A stretch of 64,000 nucleotides of DNA from positions 128,133,731-128,197,730 of the forward strand of contig OZ005651.1 of NCBI GenBank assembly GCA_963930645.1, read 5' to 3'. Source of the DNA: Salticus scenicus (lineage: Eukaryota > Arthropoda > Arachnida > Araneae > Salticidae). Each line of letters starts with the position of its first letter. Position 1 is the first letter of the stretch. The notes under the pieces are model-generated. The model saw only the letters and a program-made list of their open reading frames with translations. It was not told the origin of the DNA and did no database searches. A program made the translations under genes and the position numbers. Of the stretch, positions 12,812-27,800 are shown in pieces.

Positions 12812-15800
12812 AAGAGAAACTGAAATTCTGTTTATCCTATCTCCCACCTTTTTTTCAATTTACATAATATTTGTTTGGAATTTTCATATAAGTAGCTCAA
12901 TACTTTGAGTTATTAAATTATGTAAATGGGATTTTTTTAAAGCTTATGCATGTGCAGTTAAAAATTTAGTAAAAATGCTCATATTTCATAAAATGTTTCA
13001 CATTTTTGCATTCTGACTGCAGTACGCTGTGTCTAATATAATATGCCGAGGTTTCTAAAAATGGTTTACCAGTAGGTTTTACCATGTATAATTTTGAAAA
13101 AGTGGCAAGTTTTTAAAGAAAGGGCAGTATTCTCCATGAATATAGATGGTAGCCTCATAAAAATTTATACAGATTATACAAGGAAGCTTCTTAATCACAT
13201 GCTACAGCCAGAATGCATTTCAAGCATTAGTTTTTACAGGGTGACCCTATATTAAAATAAGGCAAACTACAACATCTAGAATACTGTACAAAAAAAATCA
13301 GAAAGCAGACAGCTGTTTTGGTAGCATTTAGCGTACTGTTTTCAATACATAAAGAAATAAAAGAGAAGTGCTCTTATATATAGGGAAGGAATCTATTTCT
13401 GATCAACCCTCCCTATGATCCTGATGATATGATTCATTTGATCCCCTTTCAATTCCTTCCATAAGCACTTCTCTCTCATTTTTTTTTTTTTTTTTATGCA
13501 CTGAAGACTGTATACTAAATGCTACCAAAACAGCTGTCTGCTGTCTGATTTTTTCTATTTGGTGTTCTAGACATTGTAGTTTGCCCTGTTTTAATAATCC
13601 CATGCCAAGTCTCCTTTTAATTTTTGCAATCACATACTTTCAATTTTCTTCGATTTTTTACTGGTTTTCCTTTTGCTTCCAGGACAAAACTTCTACTGGA
13701 GTATAGGAGGTATAGCATATTCAATATAATCCTGAAGTTTCAAGATGATTCATACAATACTTTTTGAGAAATTTAACAAAATGTCTGAATGCCAGGTGGT
13801 CATAATAAATATGCCATCCAGTGTAAAAGGAAAAAAAAAAAAAAGAAATGACTGAACATCAATTAAACTTACAATGAAGATTCAACTGATAGTCAAACCA
13901 CATTCAAAGGCAAGAAGAAATTATTAATCAATTAATGTATTATAATTACTCCGTTATATTTTCTATTGGCTCTTGCTTTAAATGCCTAGTTTGGTTTACT
14001 AATAAATTAGATTCAAAATATAGTATTATAGCGTTCTAAATAGTGATAAAATATTTGTAATGTTTTCTCTTTTTTTTTTTTTTAATACCTTCTTTACACT
14101 TTTTCACTCATTATTTTGCATATTGCCAGGGATATGTTTAAATTTTGCACACAGGGCAAATATGATTGACCACCCCAGTACCCAATAGCAGGAGTGAAAA
14201 TAAATTATGAGCTGACAAATAAAACCACTTTGCTTTCATAGTTATTTATTAGTTTTAGAATTTAAAATTAGATATCACAATTTACAAACATGAATTAAAA
14301 TATACCTTAAATATTTTAGAAGATTGTTTAATTTAATAATAATGAACTATTTATGATAAACTTATATTAAATAACCAGTTTTAATACTTTAAAATTTCAA
14401 AATCAAAAGTAAATATTAAACAACTTTTATGAAAAGTAATGAAAAACATAAAAAGTATTAAATGTTAAAAAATGGTATAGCATTCAAAATTAGTACTTTT
14501 ATTTTAAAATTTAAATTCTCTGGCAGTTACATATTTACTGCAGGTTGTTAGTTCAATTTTTGAATAGATGATAAATATATTTGCTTGATTTTGGTATACC
14601 AAGATATATTACATATAAAAAGCCACCCCTCTGGTAACGGCCATCCTGAGCACTTGCCCTTCACGCCCTTAAGAATGGACAATATCTAATCTTTGTTATT
14701 CTTTGAGAAAATTTGTTTCCATAATTACTCACTATGTAATGCAGGGGTGTTTGCGTTCAGGATTTTTTATTTTATTTCCCACCAGTAATTTCTTAACAGT
14801 AATATCATTAGTAGTTTTTTACCAATATTTAGTAGTTAAATATAGCTAAAAATACAATTCGCAATTACTGGTGGGAAATAAAATAAAAAATCCGGAATGC
14901 AAAAACCCCTGATAATGTATTTTTATTTTATTTATTTATTTTTTTTATTCTGTTTTCATATTTAGAAAATTCATAATTATTAAACTAGTACTTATATCCA
15001 AAAACTGCTTTTTTATTTTATTTTTTAATTTTTAGTATTTCATTTTGCAGCTAAAAAATGAGAAAAATGTACTTTGTAAAAAATCACATTTTTGAGCTCA
15101 AAATTAAAATCTAAAAATTCAGAAAAAAAAAAAAAAAAAAAAAATTGGTAAAAAAGAATACTAGTTTAAAGATTATGAATTTTCTGAATGTGAAAATAGA
15201 ATTTAAAAAAATAAAATAAAATAAAATAAAAATAGGTAATGAGTAACTGTGGAAACAAATTCTCCCATAGGATAACTTGGAGACCTTGGCTACTGCAGGA
15301 TTAGCTATTCTCCCCACTTAAGAAAATATGTCTTATATTACAGGAGGAAAAAAATATAGATATTTAAAAAGAAATTTTATATACAATAGATCATAATTTT
15401 TTTTTTTTTTGTATTTTTTCTTTACACATATGTTAAATTATCATGAATAAATAAACAAGAGAAAATTGGCAGCAAAGCAAAATGAAAAATATAACATCAT
15501 AGCTTGCTTTTTTTTTTTTTTTTTATCTTTTAATTATTTTTATTTCAAAAATTTTTTTTGCCTGCTTAATTATATCAGAGATAGGAATTTAACATAGATT
15601 TTAACCCTTCTTTAAGAAGAAAAAATTTTTTTTTAATATATTTTAGATTGAACAAGAATAATTTATTTTTGTAAAGTGGTATGAGTTACTCAAACCAAAT
15701 TCACATCCTTGTTTTTTTTTTTTTTTTCAGGGAAGACAAGTATGCTCAACATAAACAATTAAAGGGTTAATCGCTTTGACAATATATTTCACTTTAAACT

Positions 15801-18800
15801 AATCCTATTGGAACAAAAACTCATTATGTTTCATCCAATATTTTTGCACTTATTGTCTATACAACAAAATTCATTATGACTTCTACACTGTAATGATCAG
15901 AAGGTTTATATAATTTACACCAATCAATCAATTAAAGCTCTGTAGTGCTGTTTGTCAGATATGTGCAGTATAAGGATAAAGGGCGTAATTCTTAGCATAT
16001 TACACTCACATATAAACTAATATTTTCAGCTATCCATTTAATGCTTCTTTTAATTAATGCCGAAAATGTAAAGAAAAGTATGCAAAAGTTACAAACCTGA
16101 TTGTAATGTTGCACATTACCAGACTTGCCAAAATCATACTTCTGAAATCTTCCAGATTTAACCATCTAAAATAAAATAAAAATAAAAATAAGAACAAAAA
16201 GTTCTATCAATGTATAAGAATGTTCAATTTACAGTTAAAAAATATTTAGTTTTTTTAATATAAGAATTAAATACCTGAGCATAATGAATAATACTTTGTG
16301 TAGATGCACCAGCTGGTGTATGAGCAATGTAAACACCCAACCGAGTCTTCAAAAGTAAAAAATAAATAAATAATATAATAATAATATTCATCAAAAAAAC
16401 TAATTTATGGAATGTAATGCAAAATAAAAAATACCTCATTAAGTTGAGAATAATCAGTTCCACAAATGAGAAATATTATATCTTCACAAACAAATTTTGC
16501 CTTAGAATCACAGACGAATTCACTTAAGAATTTCATCACTGTGTTACTTGGTAAAAATTCAGCCATACCAAGTATATGGAAAAGGAACTGAAAATCAGAT
16601 AAAAATATTTTTTTAGTAAAGCATCAGCTTATGTTGGAAATGTTAAAAATAATAATAATAATAATAGCTCTTTTTTTCAATGACAAGTTTTTTCTGATAC
16701 ACTTATAAAGTTATTTTTAAACCAAAATGCATGTAATATGCAATTATTAATAAAACAATTAAAAATTTGATTTTTTTTTTTTTTTTTTTTGTGTGTCTGT
16801 GTTTGGAAATAATGTCTAATGGAAATAAGTAAATAAAAAGATATCTGTATGCATTATAATAATATTTTCATTAGAAAAAAAATATTTTAGCCATGCGAAC
16901 TAAAATAAGTAAAATATCTGAGAAGTTTGAAAAAAAAAAAAAAAAAATGCATAGCCCTTGAATCACTAGAAGATAAAATAAAAATTTTGGATAGATTCAA
17001 ATCTGGGGATAAAGTGGATACCTTTTAATTTTTGCAGAAAAAAAAAAAACAATTCTGCAAGAAAATATATTTTTTTAATAAATGAAAGTACTTCTGCTAC
17101 ATTGATATGTTCTTCGAAATGTTTCCTTCTTTCATTTTGATTTCTTCCCTTTTCTAAAGCCTTTTTCTTTACTTCTTGCTTAAAAACTTCCCTTTTCTTA
17201 TTATTTCTTCTTTTCTCTACAATGTTTTTCAAATTTCTCCCGTTTCTTCTTTTTATTGTTAATTTCTGATTGTACTTTTTTCATATTTTTTATAGCAGTT
17301 TTCATATAAATTTTTCGTTATAATAAATTTGACATTTTACGAATTGATAATTCCTAGAATAGGAGTTATCAAATTCGCCTGATGCTCTCTTTTCTTGTAT
17401 TTCGAGGAATTTCCAGCAGTGGCGCACCCACGGAGGGGGCTTAGGGGGCTCAAGCCCCCTCCAGAACCAGCTGACATGATAAAAAACTTTAGATACGCAT
17501 GAAAAAAATATTATTCAAACACTGATATTGTAAGCAAAAATAAAGTTTATAAATCATACATTAAATATTAGGAAATTTTTACATTTTTACATTCAAACAC
17601 AAAAACAATGAACTAGTTCTTTTGTTTTTTATCTGAAAGATACCCTAGACATTCCATTGCAATTTTTAGGAATCTGCTTCTAAGGCCCTAAAGCATATAC
17701 TGTTATCATGAAATCGAGGGAGTATCTAAAAAGTCAGGCAGAAAAAGCAATCTAATGTGGAAGTAAGCAGGGATGTATTTGTCAGAAAAATGGGATACCA
17801 GGCTCATACAATTTTATATTTTAATTCATGAATATTTATAGCATCTTTGAGAAAGTTTGTTTTGTCCTTGGGCAAAATTAACACATTCGCATCGGCAAAT
17901 GAAAATTCTCGTTTGATATAAAATAAAAATTAGCCCTGCTCTTGAGTCGTTCCTCTAAAACAATATTTTAAATTAAAAATGAAATTTGCATATTCATTAA
18001 ACTTTTTATATGCCACTAGCACATATACATGCTAGTGAAATTTCACATCAATTGCTGAAGATAAAACTTTAATCTCAAATTTAATCTCACATACGCAAAA
18101 TTATTTCTCTAAAAATATAACAATTTAGAGGAGTGCCAAAAGGCGTAATTTACTGTTCAAAATAGGAAAATACCCCGATAATAATATGTTAAGATATTTT
18201 ACAGATGCTTCTGAGGATGGGGTCACTTATTATAATTTTTTTTTTTTTTTTTTTTTTTTTTTATCATGGTAAGTAGAACATACAGTAGGATCCATGCACA
18301 GTTTTCATTTTTGCCTCTGATGTCACTGAGATCTAAGCTCCATTTTTGGATAATGCAATTTTTTCCTGTTATAAAAATTCAAATTTCATAATATATATAA
18401 ATATTATACTGGAATACAATATCCTGTAATGAACTCAGAAAGGTAACGCTTGAAATATTTGCTAACTGAACAAATTAAAATTCTAAGTAATATATTATAT
18501 ATTAGAATAGAATTAATGTTTTAGGATATTAAGAGGTTCTTTCTGCCCCCTGCTTGCTGTGTTGACTAACACCCACGAAGACTATGTGCCCGACTTGTTT
18601 CTGTTAACCAAACCTAGAAGCATCACCCCAATACTCCAGATAATTGAATAAAAATAGCCACGTAAAAATTTACACTGAAATTCTGTTATTCCTACATATC
18701 ACAACTGTAACTTTTATTTGGCTATAATTATAATAATTTCTTAATTATTTAGGTATTACTGCATATGCATGTAAAGCAACGCAAAAGAGTATTAAATTTG

Positions 18801-21800
18801 ATCAAATTTTATTTGCAATAGAAATATTGGGGGGGAGGGCATTTTATTTCGGACGCATTTTGTGTTCACTAGCTTGTCATATTGTACACGATATTTTCTT
18901 TTAAATCATAGATGAACAGAAAACTTTATGTTTACAAGCTCAGTGCCAACCCCAACTGACCGAACTACTGTAACTTACCAGGTTATATACTGATATAAAT
19001 TCCTTGATTGCGCTATTCAACTTAAATTCAATTTCATTCATTCGTTTACTTATTTTAAAAGTAATACTTAAAGTAGATTCTTTACTATATGTATGTGTGC
19101 GTATATACCCTTAAACCTATTTACAGTACTACAGGACCCAAATATTCTTCAGCCCCCTCCAGACAGAAATGCTGGGTGCGCCACTGATTTCCAGTCATTT
19201 TAGAATTTTTTTTTAAACCATAGGACTGAACTACCTGATCAGTGAGGGTTTGGATTGGGGTATCTCTTTACAGTCATTTTTTGTACATTTAGGCTCATTA
19301 GACCGGAACCTGTGTTTTTAATTGCATTCCAAATCACTACGTATAACCATGCCTGAATCGGTATTCGAACTTGGCACTTGAAGTTTGATCCTTGAGATGT
19401 GAGCAATATTTTCTGCTTTTTGTCAGATTATTATTTGGTAGTTCTTGTACTACTTATACTGCAGTATTTTCTTCAAATTCTTTGGTAATTGCTCTTTGAT
19501 CGTTAGGTTGAATTGTAGTCTTCATTTAACACCAAACTTCAGAAGAGTAGGTCTGTAGAGCATCAAGCTCATAATTGGGGGATTGCGGGTTTGATACTCT
19601 AGATATACATTAATGTGTCCTATACGTGTAAAATCTGTTGGTGCTATAAAGCCCTACCTATTCCGTATTAAATATACTACTGGCCATTAAAATTGCTACA
19701 CCAAGAAGGAATAATAATAACGGAATGAAATTTGTTGGACACATACATTATAGTAGGAAGAACAATTGATTAAAATTTCAGAAAATTTGGAGTAATATGT
19801 ACTGAGAAAAGAGTACATAAAGCAGCGACCTTTGTGAGCAATAACAGCACATATCTGCCTAGGCATTGAATCGAACAGCGATTGGATGACATGTACGGGT
19901 AGAGCACTTCATGAAGTTTTAACACGATGCCACAATTCATCGATGAAGCATTTCATGAAGTGCTCTACCCGTACATGTCATCCAATCGCTGTTCGATTCT
20001 ATGCCTAGGCAGATAAGTGCTGTTATTGCTCACAGAAGTCACTGCTTTATGTACTGTTTTCTCAGTACATATTACTCCAAATTTCCTGAAATTTTAATCA
20101 ATTGTTCTTCTTACTATAATGTATGTGTTCAACAAATTTTATTCCGTTATTATTATTCCTTCTTGGTGTAGCAATTTTAATGGCCAGTAGTGTAGTTGCA
20201 GAAGTGGAGGTGCCATCCTCTTCTAAAGGATCAAATGTGTGATAGCATGTTTCCAGACTGTACCTAGGGATGTGGTAATGACCATTGTCAATTGGAAATT
20301 GCGTAACTCCAGTGCGATAGTAAATCAAATAACGTCAACCTCAACTTTCAAAATTAAAATAAAAATCCCAAATTAGAATCATCTATATTTGGAAAATTTT
20401 CTTGAAGTCAAAAAGGATTAATTAATTAACACAAAAGAATAATATATGCTGACGCCAGATTCATCAATTTCATTATTACATCGTATAAAATCTATCTTGA
20501 TAACAGGCCCGGACTGGCTCCTTTGGGGGCCCTCGGCTAGAAAGTGAAAAGGGGCCCCTTACTGAGGAATTTAGTGGGAACTAGAAGGCTTCGCCCGCTC
20601 CACTGGCCACTATATTTAAATGAAGTCTCAAAATTACAACTTATTAATACTAAAAATACCATTAAAATGCAAAAATATCATAAAAATTCATTGAAATCGG
20701 TTAAAACTTCAGTTGTTTACTCTCCTCCACCAAAGGGGAGAAATTTCACAAAATTTCATTATGATGTATATTGGATACACATCACCAACACATACATCAA
20801 AAACTTGCCTTGCTTAGATAATTTAGAGCAGAGTTACAATTCGAAACCTGTTTTTTTTACCCACCAGATCCCAAGGTGTGAAAGATCTTGCGTAAAATCC
20901 CCTATAATGTGTGTTGTGTACATGGCCCTATTTAAAAAAAAAAAAAAAAGGCTTCTTGAGATAATTACAAATAAAGTCACACTTGGAAACGTATCAAAGA
21001 GGAAAGGGGAAATTTTGACAAAATCCTTTTATATGTGGTGTGTTACACTCACATAACCAACCCGCACACCAAAATACTGATTTCGTAAGATAATTTCTTT
21101 ATAGTGTGCTTTAGGTACACACAACGCGCAAAAAAAAATCACCTTCCTGAGATAATTTGGAATAGAATTAGGATATGTGTTTTGCGCCACCAAACCCCAC
21201 CAAAAGGAGAAGGGATGTTTCACAAAATGTATTTTTAGTGTTTTAGGCGCACATAAGCAATCCATACACTCAGAAATTGCCCTGCTGAGATAATTTAGAT
21301 GAGAATTACAACTTAAAACGTGTTTTTGCTTTCCCGACCCAAAGGGAGAGAAGGGAAACTGTTTGCAAAATCACTTTATAATGAGCATTGTGTACACATA
21401 GCAAACCCACATACCAAAAAATTGTCGCCATAGATAATTTGGAACAGAATAACGTTTGCAAATTTTTTGTTTCCCGCTCGCCATTCCCATGGGGAAATTC
21501 AGCAAAATCCTGTCACAGTTAATGTTTTATGAAAATATTCAACACACTCCAAAATTCGTGAATCTAGCTTCCACAGCTTCCCTAGGAAAAACTTAATGCA
21601 AAAAATATATTCCATAAGACCCAGTTGTTTTCTACTTCTACTTGCCACTTTTGGTAGAGTTTTACAGAAAAATCCGGATTTGGGGAAATTCTCTCTTCCC
21701 CCTTAAAATTAAGAATTTGAAAATCGATTTATATTTTTCATTTTTGTACACAAGTCTAGTCTCTGGTGCTACTTCTTAATCGTGAAGTAATTTAGAGCCG

Positions 21801-24800
21801 ACTTATGATCGTAAACGTGCTTTTCTCATCTTTCCCCAGGGAGGGGGAAGGGGAAATTTTGCAAAACTCCGTTTTAGTGGAAGTCAGTTCTCTGGAACCA
21901 ACTATCACTACAAAACTCATGGCCCAGTCCTGCTCAAAATCGCCACGACAGTGTTTATTAGTTGTTGGAAATCACTTTTCCCCTTGTGCACTGAATTTAT
22001 AAAATTCCTGAAATTGAGTTTTAGGTATTTTGCTTGTTGTATTTTGAAACAAACATTTCACAGATATCTGTTTCTGTTATTGTTTGTTTATTTGAGTTAT
22101 GTAGGATTATGTGAAATCACATACTGAAATGTGAAATTACGTTTTGCTTTCTCCTCCCTGCTTTGGGGATTGGATTTTTAAAATTCCAAATTTGTTTGCT
22201 ATATTTTAAAGCAAAAATCTTACGTATATCTGTCTTTTTGTTTGAGAAATGAAGGGTTACGTGAAATCACGTTTCGCCCCTTTCCCCTTGAGGGCCGAAT
22301 TTCTAGAATTCCAAAAATATGCTTTTAGGTTTTGAGTTAAGTATATTTTAGCAACAATTTTACTTAATAAATTAGAAAGCATATTGGGGAAAAAAAAGTC
22401 TTCTTTAATTGTGATTAAGTTGACACAAATTTTAAAATATATTTTATGACATAAAGGAAAATGACTCTAAAATTCCTTGGTACAAATATAGTGAACTAAG
22501 CAACTCTCGCCAAGATCTTTACTTGTGCTATTGCGACAGCCTCTTTAATACATTGTCAAAATGACAACGAAAGTTTAAAAGTCGCCAAGGGGAGAGATAC
22601 TAAAGCTGCACCGAAATTTTTTTAAGAAACAAATATAATAACCGTTGCTAAGGAACGAAACAATTACTGCATGCTTTTATATCGAAAAATACACTGTAAA
22701 AAATATGTCCTATTTGTTGCCAGAACGTATTTTCTCAAATTACAGAGGATTTCTGGCAGCAAATAGGACATATTTTTTACAGTGTAGGTTAAAAAAAAAA
22801 AATCGTCGTACTAAATTAAATTTTGTTTCATACAGAATTTTATAGGAGAAAAAAAGCTGTTGGATCAGCATTGTACGGGCATGAAAGCTGATGCTAAGGG
22901 CAGCGGAGACTTAAATCGAGACATGTGTGTGATTTTAATACTGATAACTGATATGGAACTGGTTGCGAACTTTCCTGAAATTATGAGCACTGTACAACAC
23001 GTGATGTCTCAAAATTGATTGTAAATCCATAAAATTATAAGAAAATAAATAGTCGAATTACTCTGATGTAACTAATTATAAAGTAGTATGTTTAAGGGGT
23101 TTTCTGGGGCCCCCTTGCGTCGGGGGCCCTCGGCAATCGCCGACCTGGCCAGTCCGGGCCTGCCTGATAAAGCTTAAAAGAAATTTATTATACTTCAATT
23201 TTTTTTATTTTGACTGTATATCAAAATTTACTTTCTCTATTCTAAAGTATTAGCACATTAATTTTTAAAAATAGTAAAGTGATTGAGAGGCTGAAAGGTT
23301 CTGCTTTCAAAGCTGGTAAACGGGTAGCACCAGGATCAATCCCATGTTGAGTTCTTCGGCCTAGCTGTTCAGTGTTTTCTATGGTTTTCTCCAAAATTTT
23401 GTGACTACGGGCTAGGTTACCTTAGAAACAAACTCTCCTCCCCCCTATTAAAAATGACCCACCTAGGCCTAGGACCTTTGCATAGTCAATCAGCTTTAAC
23501 ATCTATACTGCTACAACTAAAATTATTTGAGTATACGTAATTTATGAGTAAAAACTTTAATAAATGCCCATAATTCTACTCACAACAAATAAAATAAAAA
23601 GAGGTTGAGAGGGTCGGAATACAAGTACAAAACTGAAAACTTGTTATGGAAATATGACCTTTTCCATATTATTTCTTAATTAAATTATGAATAAAATAAG
23701 CAGTGTTTAATAGTACTTTAGTTTCAAATCGTAATTTAAATTTTAAATGCATTTATGGAGGATAATGGTAGTATTTAGTGCTACATTAAAATAGAATTCT
23801 AAGTTAAAACATAAATATAATGAATATCTTAAAATAAGTTTAATTTGTGTTTTAATTATAAATGAATCTTTATTTTTTTTTTTAAATAAAACTTACCTTT
23901 TTCTTATGGCTACTTCGTTTGAGTAATAAATTAACTTTTTCCTATAAAAAAAATCAATTATATCTTTGTTTATGTTTTACTGACATCGTTACACGTTGCA
24001 TTTGATAAGTAGCAGAGTAATGGCGGAATTTCCTCTTTGAGTCAACAGATGGTGCCAGAGGACCTGTTTAGGTGCTACTATAGCAACAGATCTTGTGGGA
24101 GGCGGTGCCGGATGAATTGTGAATCGCTAAAGTGTGAAGCTGTTTGAGTGGATATTTCACAATCCTCTTTAAAAGATATAAATACAGTAGGAAAACTTCA
24201 TTCTGTCTCTTATTAGTTTTGTCTTATATAGTTTTCATCTCTTACGATGATTACGTTTCTTATAATTTAATATGTCATGATTTAAGTTGAATTATGATTT
24301 AGTTTAAGTTATGTTTCGTTTATAATCGTCTTTATATTTTCATTAGTCATGTTTATTCTTTAGCTTAAAGTAACATGCATTTATTTAAGCATGTCAGGCC
24401 AACACTTTGCTTTATACTATGCATATATCTTTTCTCAAGTTACTTCAAGTTTTAAAAATCTCTTCTGTAAAATTATCCTCCAGCTATTTAAAGCAATTTA
24501 ATTTAAATCAGTCGCCGGCAATCCCAGCTTAAAATTTAATTTTTTTTTTTCTTTGTTAAATTACTATTTTACAACTATTGTTAAGTTTGTTCGTTAAAAA
24601 TAAAAATGTTTGTTTGTTATCCAAAGTTGTTTTTATTGAGCTACCATATTTTAAAATTACTTATGCAAGTTAGGCTAAATGGATTTCACTGTGCAAACTA
24701 GCTATGCAATATGAGTTTTAATAAAGAGTTTATACTTTTGTTAAAAGAAAACTACTAGAAGAAAAAGCAAAGTTACAGAAAGTTTAATTTTCTTTTGTTA

Positions 24801-27800
24801 ATCTAATCGTAATCTAAAACTGATGATTGGAAATATTTGTAGTTTGCGATATTAACAGTGAATAAGTATAAAAAAAAAAACCCTGAGAGGGCTTGTACCT
24901 ATATAAGAATTAGAAAACCTGTTGTCATAGTTTAAAATTAAAAGTGTCCATTACTGTACAGGGTCCACTACCTGTGCAGCTTACAGAGGTGCCAACCTAA
25001 TCCGGCAAACTGTTAGTACCGCCCCTTTTTCTACACCAGTCATTTTTCAGAGTTTTTTCTTTCTTAATCCATCATAAATATATTTGAAGAAAATTACTTT
25101 AAAAATTAAGTGGTGTAGAAAAAAGGGCGGTACTAACAATTTGCCGGATTAGGTTGGCAGCTCTGAGCTTATTTTTTACAACTTACAGCTTATTTTTTAC
25201 AACTGTCAGTTTTACTCTTCATATATAAACAACAGATTAGTGTATACATTTGATTTTCTAAGTAAAAAATCAAAAATCATGCACTGTAATAAATATCAAC
25301 AGAAAAACTACTGGAAATCCTTTCTCTTATGTAATATTAAAGCAAAAAATAAACAGAGATGTAAAAAATCTATTATATATATATTGTTGCATTTGCTTTG
25401 TATTACTATGCAAACTTTCTTTTTCCAATTTCAGATTCTTCCTTTTTGAGTTGTCAACTATATTTAATATTCTAATTATACTGTTAAACACAATGTGATA
25501 AATCGGTGAATTTCATTGTTGCTTCGTGGTTTCATTGTTGTTCATCTGCTTTGAAATTTTGCTTTTTTAAATCCATATGGTTCCTGTTCTGGTCGTGACA
25601 GGCTGGGGAAGTGTTGCCGGCGTAAAACTAGTGTAACCCCACAGGCAAGTCACAAGTCTTGCCGCCTGCCTCCATCTTCCTATCTTGTGTTTCTAGGGTT
25701 GTTTTTTCATTAATTTTGATAAGTTCATGGTTTTAAGTTAAGATATGTTGTTTTACTTTATTGATTCGTTTGTTTTGCAGGCTGTTAATTAATAGATCTG
25801 GTTTCTTTACATTAGTGTATTTCATCCACTGATAATTTTTTTTTTTTTTTTTTTAAATGTTATTGGTCATTGGTGTTTCAGTGATCTTGTATCTGTTGCT
25901 TGGCTTCTACTATGCTTAATAGATCATCTTTATTATATATATATGTATATATATATATACACACATTCATGGGCGTCGGCAGAATGCCCCCCCCCCCAGA
26001 AAATTCTACCAAGCATATTTTCTTTAAATTTAAAACTATGCTATCAGAATTTTATTTTTAAAAAAATATTTTTTCAGGTTGTGCCCCCCCCCTGAAATTT
26101 TTTCTGGCGATGCCACTGTATACATTTATTGGCTAATATTACTTTAACTCACTGCTGACGGAATATATTAGTGATTTATAATACAGGGTGGACAAAAAGT
26201 CACAAGTTTTTTCAAAATTAAATAAAAAAGCAACCATGATAGATAGAAAAACCAAATGAAAGGTATTTTATTGCGAAATGATGGGCATTAATGTATCAAG
26301 TTTTCAAAATGTCGTCCGTCAATTGCAACAAGGTGTTGGATGCGCATGTAAAAATTCTCAATTGCAGCATGAATTTGTGTCTCTGGAATGGCTTGAATTT
26401 CCTCACGTATTCTATCCTTAAGCATCTCCAAATCTTGTATTGGATTCGCATAGACTTTATCTTTGACGGCACCCCACAGAAAAAAGTCGCAGACGTTTAT
26501 GTCTGGAGAATACGGAGGCCAATCAATACCCCCTCCAGTTTTCTCGGGAGCACCTAGACCGATAATTCGGTTTTGGAAGACATCAGAAATTCTCTTCAGT
26601 TGAGTGGGGGCGTGCTCCATCTTGCTGGAACCAATAATTGGTGATCATGCCTAAAAAACTTGTGACTTTTTGTCCACCCTGTACATTTTCTAAAGTAGAA
26701 ATATTTATTTATTTATTTTTGAAATTACAGAATAAAAATAGACATTTTCTATTATATATTTTTAACTGAGAAATATTTTAAATTAACAAAGACTCTGGAT
26801 AATCATTCAAGTAAATTTACAGAATTTTTTTACAATGTGAGAAAATGTAACTTATCTTACGTACTATACGAGACTCTATCATGTTGTAGAAGTAATAGCT
26901 GTAGTTTTTTCATCACGTTATACGAATTCCCGTTTTGTGGGAGCGCGTTACATGAAATTCTACTGTATATATTATTTAGTATATGAAAGGCAAAAAAAAA
27001 AAAAAAAAAAAATTACATATACATTTAATTATTTTAATGAATATTGGAGAAACCTGTAAGAACTTCTACTGGAATTAAGACTGGTGCTGCCATCTATCGA
27101 AAAATACATTTACAATTTCGATTTTAATATAGACCTACAGTTATTTTATAAAAACAGAAGGATAAGAGTGGAATTAGTAATTTTTGTTGTAAGAAAAATA
27201 TTTTAAAGAATAAGCTAATTTAAAATCATTAAATATGCATAAACTTTTCGAAATTCATTTTTTATTCAAAATGAAAAAAAAATGGGAGGGGGGGGGCTTA
27301 GGATTATGGAAAAAATTCAAAATTGCCTAAAAATGGGAAGGGGCTTATTTTCGTGGGGGATTTTACAGTAATAAATTAGCACATAAAATCTGTGTGCTTT
27401 CTTGAATTTTTTTTTCTTTTTAATGATACTAATGGGCAGTATTATAAACAATCCCACAATTTTTATTTACCTAATATTTATTATAATTTCATAATTTGGC
27501 ATTGGTGTGTTTAGGATTAAGGCCGATTGACTTCATAAGGATCCTAGGCCTAAGGGTGGAGTGCCGTCTATGGGGGGTCTTTCTAAGGGTTCCAAGCCCA
27601 TATTTAGACAAGTTCCACCGTCATCCACACTTTTTCCTGTGCTCTTATAATTATCCCAACTAGAAAAGATAGTTTTAGGATAGTTTTCTATTTAAAAATT
27701 ACATATGGTGTCAACTTGCGACCATTAGCCATAACAGCCAGGATAATGGTGCATCTTTGCTTGTCTGCCTCTGTTGTGTACAGTTGAATGCTTCTATCTC

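Larger units (their letters stand above)
2547..16096 (-). other. Lipase intron between exon F and the terminal exon (13.5 kb)
   Basis: Holds the mobile elements listed separately between 3.5 and 15.3 kb. In 2547-3544, 3963-4659, 9728-10509, 12018-12176, 13830-14696 and 15276-16096 only AT-rich, low-complexity DNA is seen, with no gene or recognisable element. Confidence 0.8.

Noticed and set aside
20544..21056. 170-codon open frame on the plus strand
   Set aside because: It lies within the non-coding repeats of a hAT element, has no recognisable domain and is not kept open in the copy at 54294-58351.
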